From: Tupaia tana
Lineage: Eukaryota; Chordata; Mammalia; Scandentia; Tupaiidae
Length of the DNA: 64,000 nucleotides
Direction: 5' to 3'
NCBI GenBank assembly: GCA_026018925.1
Contig: JAKSZU010000008.1
Coordinates: 6,066,415 to 6,130,414 of the forward strand
Part shown: piece after piece, positions 59,421 to 64,000 of the stretch
Numbering within the stretch: the first letter of the stretch is position 1
Layout: every line of letters begins with the position of its first letter
Program-made: the position numbers and the translations under genes
Notes under the pieces: generated by a model
The model's database searches: none
What the model saw: only the letters and a program-made list of their open reading frames with translations
What the model was told of the DNA's origin: nothing

Positions 59421-60059
59421 TACATATGTGAATTCAGAATGTTTTAAAGTGTTACTGTTTCTCGTATTGGACATGTAAAGTCATAAATCAAGATGAACAG
59501 GTGCAAATACTTCCCCCAATCCACATATACATGAATATAGGTCAAATTACCATGAAGATACTAATATGAGCAAAATCAAACTTGTCACTGGTCTCTAAAA
59601 TCAAGTTCTTTAACTTCTCAGGGTTTTGAAAGACATTGAAATGTTGGAGAAAATACCCTTGGAGGGGGAGTTTATTTTTAAATAGTTTTTACTTACCTTC
59701 TCTAATAGCTATTGGATTCAAACTGGAGAGTTTCCATTGCTACTGAGGAGACACGTCGTCAGAGGGAAAACGAAAGATAAAAAAAGAGAAAACTTCATTA
59801 AAAGGTAATTGTCTACAACTTATTAAGCATATAAAACAATCCTTTCAAGTAATTTACATACTGTATAGTAGAGAATGGGTTGGGGTGCCACCAATCTTCA
59901 ATAGTCAGACATAATATTCATTTGAAAGAACTCCTCAAGAAAAAAAAAAAAAAAACAGGTGTCTACTGCTATAAAAAAAAATGCTTTTGAGACTGGAGTC
60001 TTTTTGTGTATAAGTACAATTGAGAACCTTTTTTAGGGACACACCTGAGAGTGAAAGTG

Positions 60060-60300
60060 AATTATCAATGACAGTCTTTAAAAAAAAAAGAATCAGTGGT
60101 TTAACACTAATTTCTAATCAGATCCTACAGAAAGGAACAGCCCGCACGGCAGCTGTACTTTTCCCAGGGTTAATTACCTTTCACTGCTCTGTACTAATGA
60201 GTCAGCTGTTCCTGTCATCGTACACTACCCTGGTTCATCTGGAGCCCTCGCTGTGGACAAACACAGGAGTGACAGTCCTATTTACATACGGGGGGGGGGG
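60060..60300. promoter_or_regulatory. Candidate conserved non-coding element with AP-1-like site
   Basis: TGAGTCA at 60198-60204, extended to TGAGTCAGCTG, is an AP-1/MAF-type binding core. The surrounding block (60120-60280) has no repeat hallmarks and is bordered by simple sequence (G run at 60291-60303). The regulatory role is inferred from motif and texture only. Confidence 0.3.
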
Positions 60301-60811
60301 GGGCTGTGCAAAGACTGAGAGAGGGCTTTTTTTTTTAATCCTTTAATTCTCATGTGTTTCCATGCTAAAAATATTTTTATAAATAAAGTTTTACTTAGCA
60401 TCTATTGTTTTTCTCCCAGGTCACTGGGTCTGCCACTAGTAAATGTCGAACAATGCCAAAACCTTAGAAAGAGACAAACTTCGCCCCTTCCACAGAAAGC
60501 TTTGTCTCTTTGACTCCTTAACATCCTAACAATCCTGTCACTGAAAACGAAATAGAGCCTTGAAAGCTGCAACTTCCTTCACTGGGAAAGACTTCTGAAA
60601 AAAATGTATGCTACAGAAAATTAAATTCAAAGGTAGAAAACAATCTAGGAGAAAAGATCTCCCCCAAATATCTTACCTTTGTTTGTACATAAAAAGTAAA
60701 TTAGAAAATTGAAAGTTTCACAAAACACTTAGACTTGAAAACTGTGGTTTAATCTAATATGAGTGAATTTGGGAAAATTATATACATGTATACATATGTA
60801 TATGGTACAGA

Positions 60812-60952
60812 GTATGTGGGGGACTTCATAAAGCCCGTGGAAAATGGAATTCATGTAGGAGTTTATTTCAGTACAAAAATTTGTTTAAATCCATGCACAG
60901 TTTTTTCATAATATGCATTTTCCCTGAACTTTTCGAAGACCCCTTGTATATG
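60812..60952 (-). mobile_element. Small inverted-repeat DNA transposon (MITE), copy 3
   Basis: It starts GGGGGACTTCATAAAGCCCG and ends CCTGAACTTTTCGAAGACCC, imperfect inverted repeats. The interior contains 'tccatgcacagttttttcataatatgcatttt', the reverse complement of the interior of the copy at 8765-8905. Confidence 0.68.
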
Positions 60953-60957
60953 ATTTA

Positions 60958-60997
60958 TTACCCAGATAATAGCTCTTTTACCCAGATAATGGCTCTG
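60958..60997. repeat. 20-bp tandem duplication
   Basis: TTACCCAGATAATAGCTCTT is followed directly by TTACCCAGATAATGGCTCTG. It lies immediately after the MITE. Confidence 0.8.
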
Positions 60998-61339
60998 CTA
61001 TCCATCTAATAATGCAGACACTGTGTGCCCTTGCATATTTTTTCAACACTGCAGTCAAGAAGAATTTTTTGTTCCTAAGGCAAATGAGAGGGATTTATAC
61101 ATAGTAAAGCATCCAGTGAGTTCCACTCTGATAGCCTCCAAGCACCTCTGAATAAAGGCTCCTCTCCCACCGATAAGACCCTATGCTAAATCTCAGAATC
61201 CCAGGATAGTGACTCTCCAACTCTGATATGCAGTGGGTTCTGGTGCAACACTCTGAGGTCCAGCGTGACGCCATGCATTCCTTGTGAGAGTCTGGGCACT
61301 CTTACCCATCCAGGGACCACGCTGAATCACAAAGTGCCA

Positions 61340-61512
61340 GAGCGGTGGTTCTCAAGTGTCAGCCTACATTGGAGCCACCTGGAGGCTTGGGAAAGCCCAG
61401 GTACCTGATCCCATCGTCTGGAGTGAGGTCTGAGAATGTGCATGTCTGGAGTTCCCAGATGGTGCTGGTGTTGGTGGACTGGAGACCATACTTTGAGAAC
61501 CCTGGCTTTAGC
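61340..61512. mobile_element. MER5-like hAT element
   Basis: CAGAGCGGTGGTTCTCAAGT at the left and CTTTGAGAACCCTGGCTT at the right form the inverted ends of MER5-type non-autonomous hAT-Charlie elements. The interior 'tggagccacctggaggcttggg' and 'ctggtgttggtggactgg' fit too. Confidence 0.78.
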
Positions 61513-62544
61513 TGTTTCCTATTTAATGCGCTGAAGAATCTCAACCCCCAAAGGCTACATTCTCTACATCCACAGGAACAGAAGCATTTCCTCTTTTTTT
61601 TTTAAAGCTATTTATTTGCTCTGGTTTTAATACTTTATGAGAGAGAGGAACAGATAAAAAGTGAATGTTCTGGCTTGTTCTGAGAACCACTTTATAGCTT
61701 ATTGAACTTGATCTTCCCTTCAGATGAAGCCATTCATGTGGAGAGGGAAAGAGCAATTACGTACTTCTTCATTACAGGTACCATTATCAAACATAAGCTC
61801 ACAAATTACAAATCTAAGACTTTGCACAATATTTAAACTTGCCAAAAGCAAATAAAATATGGCAATGAATTAATTACAAATCATATCATAAAAACAAATT
61901 TGAATGTCAAGTAGCGATGCAAATTTCCTTCAGATATTCCATGTTTTACCAGCCCTCGTAAATTCTTACTTTCTAGATGGTACATGTTTCTCTTGTACAC
62001 AGGTATCTGAAGTGTTCTTATGGATTGTTGCGATTTTGAAGAACGCATTATCCTCAAAACTTCTTGGAAGAACGAGAAAACCTTTCAATTGAATACTAAA
62101 AATACATTTGTCTTGCTGCTCATGTAACTATTCCTGTGACAGGTCTCTTACCCAGGCATTTTGAAACACAGTTCACAGGAGCACATATTTTAGAAAGAGG
62201 AGAGTGATAAGATCAATTTTAGAATAAAACATCTGCTGAGAGTGTTTTAGTAAAGTCAAGGAAGCTGGTTCTCTAAACAGCAAGTTCATCGGTTATTTAT
62301 CGGGCAGAAGTTAGAGCTACTCAGGCCAGGAAGGATTATTTTAGGGTCCTGAAACAAACTTACCAACTAGTACTCCCATAAAGCCTGGAAGAATACGGCT
62401 ATTTTAGAAATGATCAGTAAGCACACAAGAGAGATTTTTAAAAACTCAGTGTCCCTTCTGAATTCTTACAACTACATATTTGGTTTTGCTCTCCCACAGA
62501 TGTATTTAACAAAGCTGTTTTGAAAGAATTAATCTTGGCTAGTC

Positions 62545-62768
62545 AACGTGGTCCAGAGGTAATGAAGCAGAACCCACTGGAAGGGCCAGGTTGGCTACAC
62601 AGGGCCACTCTACATGCTGTCCACACAGATATGTCCACGATGCGGCTGGCTGAGGCTGTGGGGTAGGATTGTGGCACGAAGACCCTGTTGAAAGTGTTGG
62701 TCTGTCTCTTTTTTATCTCTCTATGTCTCCCTCTTTTATGGAAGTCATAACTAAACTGTAAAAAATTC
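62545..62768 (+). mobile_element. SINE-C copy, diverged
   Basis: 'GAGGTAATGAAGCAGAACCC', 'gatatgtccacgatgcggctggctgaggctgtgg', ACCCTGTTGAAAGTGTTGG, a CT-rich block and 'cttttatggaagtcataac' follow the SINE-C order. Confidence 0.65.
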
Positions 62769-63241
62769 ATCTAACACAAGAAGATAATAGGATCACTAAT
62801 AAGACATTTAATTAATGCCTGAGTAACCAACCCTCGTAATATAGAATAGCACTCGAATGTTCTTTAAATATCTTTTCTGGAAAAGAGTGGAGTTTACATG
62901 AACTGGCGAGGTCCTTGGTGAGTAAAGAAGTGCACATGATATCTGCGTTGGATAGTGAAGATATTTCAGTTGTGCTAATCAAAGAAGTAATAAAATGAAA
63001 GTCTTTGTGGAGATGTAGGTGCTGAATATATTTCTCAATAACTTAACATAACAATCTGATGGGTTTGAGAGAAACTGCTCCGGGAGTATAAATACCAGGG
63101 TAGGTAGCTTGAGGGAAGAAGAATTTGTAATCCTACAAATTTAGAAAAAATTTACACAATGTTCTTTTAGGCTGAGCGTGCATGTGACTGTCAAGATCCT
63201 AACTAATCCCTCTCTTTGAATAGTTTTTAAGAGTTACAATG

Positions 63242-63504
63242 GGGGTCAGCAGATGGTGCAGTTGTTAAGGCTCTGGGCTTCCACATGGCCAACTATGGTT
63301 TGAATCCCAGACCTAGCGGCTTGAGACACACCAGTTGGGGGTGCATGCATGCCCAAAATCTCGAGAGGAGAATGGAGGAGAAGGGGTTGTGGTGTGGCCA
63401 CCTGGGGAGTGATTTCTCACTTTCTGTCTCTCTGGTGAGCACATGTGACCTATACAAAATAATCTCAAAAAAATAAAATAAATAAAATAAATAAATAAAT
63501 AAAT
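63242..63504 (+). mobile_element. SINE-B copy with 11-bp target-site duplication
   Basis: Head GGGGTCAGCAGATGGTGCAG, box B region GGTTTGAATCCC, body AAAATCTCGAGAGGAGAATG, shortened CT block and an (AAAT)n tail at 63473-63504. GAGTTACAATG (63231-63241) and GAGTTACGATG (63505-63515) flank it. Confidence 0.87.
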
Positions 63505-63734
63505 GAGTTACGATGAATCTGACTAAATAAGTGCCTCTGGTCATTTGAGCACCTGGGTTTACAGTGGCCTCGGGTGACCCAATCAGAGGTGAAGGCAGCT
63601 CCCACCAGGCGTGTCCAACGATTGTCTACTTCCCATCTATTATTTCCGTTGGCCGTCATCAGCCAATTGGCTTTTTGTATCACAGTATTTTATTAGCTGG
63701 GGCATATTTCTGAGGAAATCTGATCTTGACTTTT

Positions 63735-64000
63735 CTTTTAAATATAATTAAATTTAAATTGTATTTATTCATTCTTATTGGATATTGATAAAGTATAATG
63801 GTGTGTATTTGTGGGTTGCAAAGCTATGCTACAAGACATGCACACATGCTGAACCACTGAATCAAGTTACTCACATCCATCACCTCAAACACTCACCCCT
63901 CGTCCCTCCCTCCAGTTGGAACGCTGGACCCCTTGACCAATATCTCCCCTCTCCCCGACCCCCCACCCTCAGAGACCACCATTCTGCTCTTTGCTTCTGT
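63735..64000 (-). mobile_element. L1 3' end, reverse strand, leaving the window
   Basis: 'gtgtgtatttgtgggttgcaaagctatgc', 'aatcaagttactcacatccatcacctc' and 'gaccaccattctgctctttgcttctgt' are reverse-strand L1 3' UTR wording. The 5' part of the element lies beyond 64000. Confidence 0.82.

Noticed and set aside
926-63504. Regularly recurring SINE copies as a CRISPR-like array or novel repeat system
   Set aside because: Copies are dispersed, in both orientations, each with its own target-site duplication and A-rich tail, which is retroposition.

Overview
The window is nuclear DNA of a placental mammal. It is AT-rich, intron-like or intergenic sequence packed with retroelements in many stages of decay. 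I found no intact protein-coding gene, no exon with convincing splice sites and conserved coding, and no bacterial-style features. Long open frames are rare, and most fall inside retroelements. The species is not fixed by the sequence. I see no Alu dimer, rodent B2, rabbit C, carnivore, ruminant, horse or typical Afrotherian SINE. The dominant short repeat is a tRNA-derived SINE of about 250-270 bp that I cannot assign to a named family. One decayed 7SL-like monomer (about 44.93-45.06 kb) weakly favours Euarchontoglires.

Three SINE groups explain most of the short repeats. SINE-A is young and CpG-rich; its head begins GGGACCAGCAGTTAGCGTAA. SINE-B is older and related; its head is like GGGGCCAGCAGGTGGTGTGG. 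SINE-C has a different body that ends in a CT-rich stretch and an ATAAATAAAT tail. Many A and B copies have clear target-site duplications, and several A copies sit inside older elements, so relative ages can be read directly.

Layout: 0-3.5 kb holds SINEs, a MIR and an ancient repeat. About 3.5-8.4 kb is a decayed endogenous retrovirus of ERV-L type (reverse transcriptase and integrase regions recognisable) interrupted by an RPL6 processed pseudogene. About 8.8-12 kb holds a small inverted-repeat DNA transposon and more SINEs. 12.07-15.65 kb is a 5'-truncated L1 carrying two later SINEs. 16-25 kb is SINE-rich and includes a GC-rich block near 20 kb. 25-28.7 kb is AT-rich and mostly unrecognised. 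28.76-36.20 kb is a near full-length old L1 with four later SINE insertions. 36.2-41.3 kb holds SINEs and reverse-strand L1 3' ends. 41.3-56.8 kb is mostly single-copy sequence with stretches that look like conserved non-coding DNA. 56.8-64 kb mixes AT repeats, SINEs, a MER5-like hAT fragment and, at the right edge, the 3' end of a reverse-strand L1 running out of the window.

No genes work together here. The biology on show is layered retrotransposition: L1 machinery probably mobilised the SINEs and the RPL6 copy. The most likely functional DNA is the single-copy sequence around 41.7-42.2, 50.5-51.0, 54.0-54.35 and 60.1-60.3 kb, which may hold distal regulatory elements.
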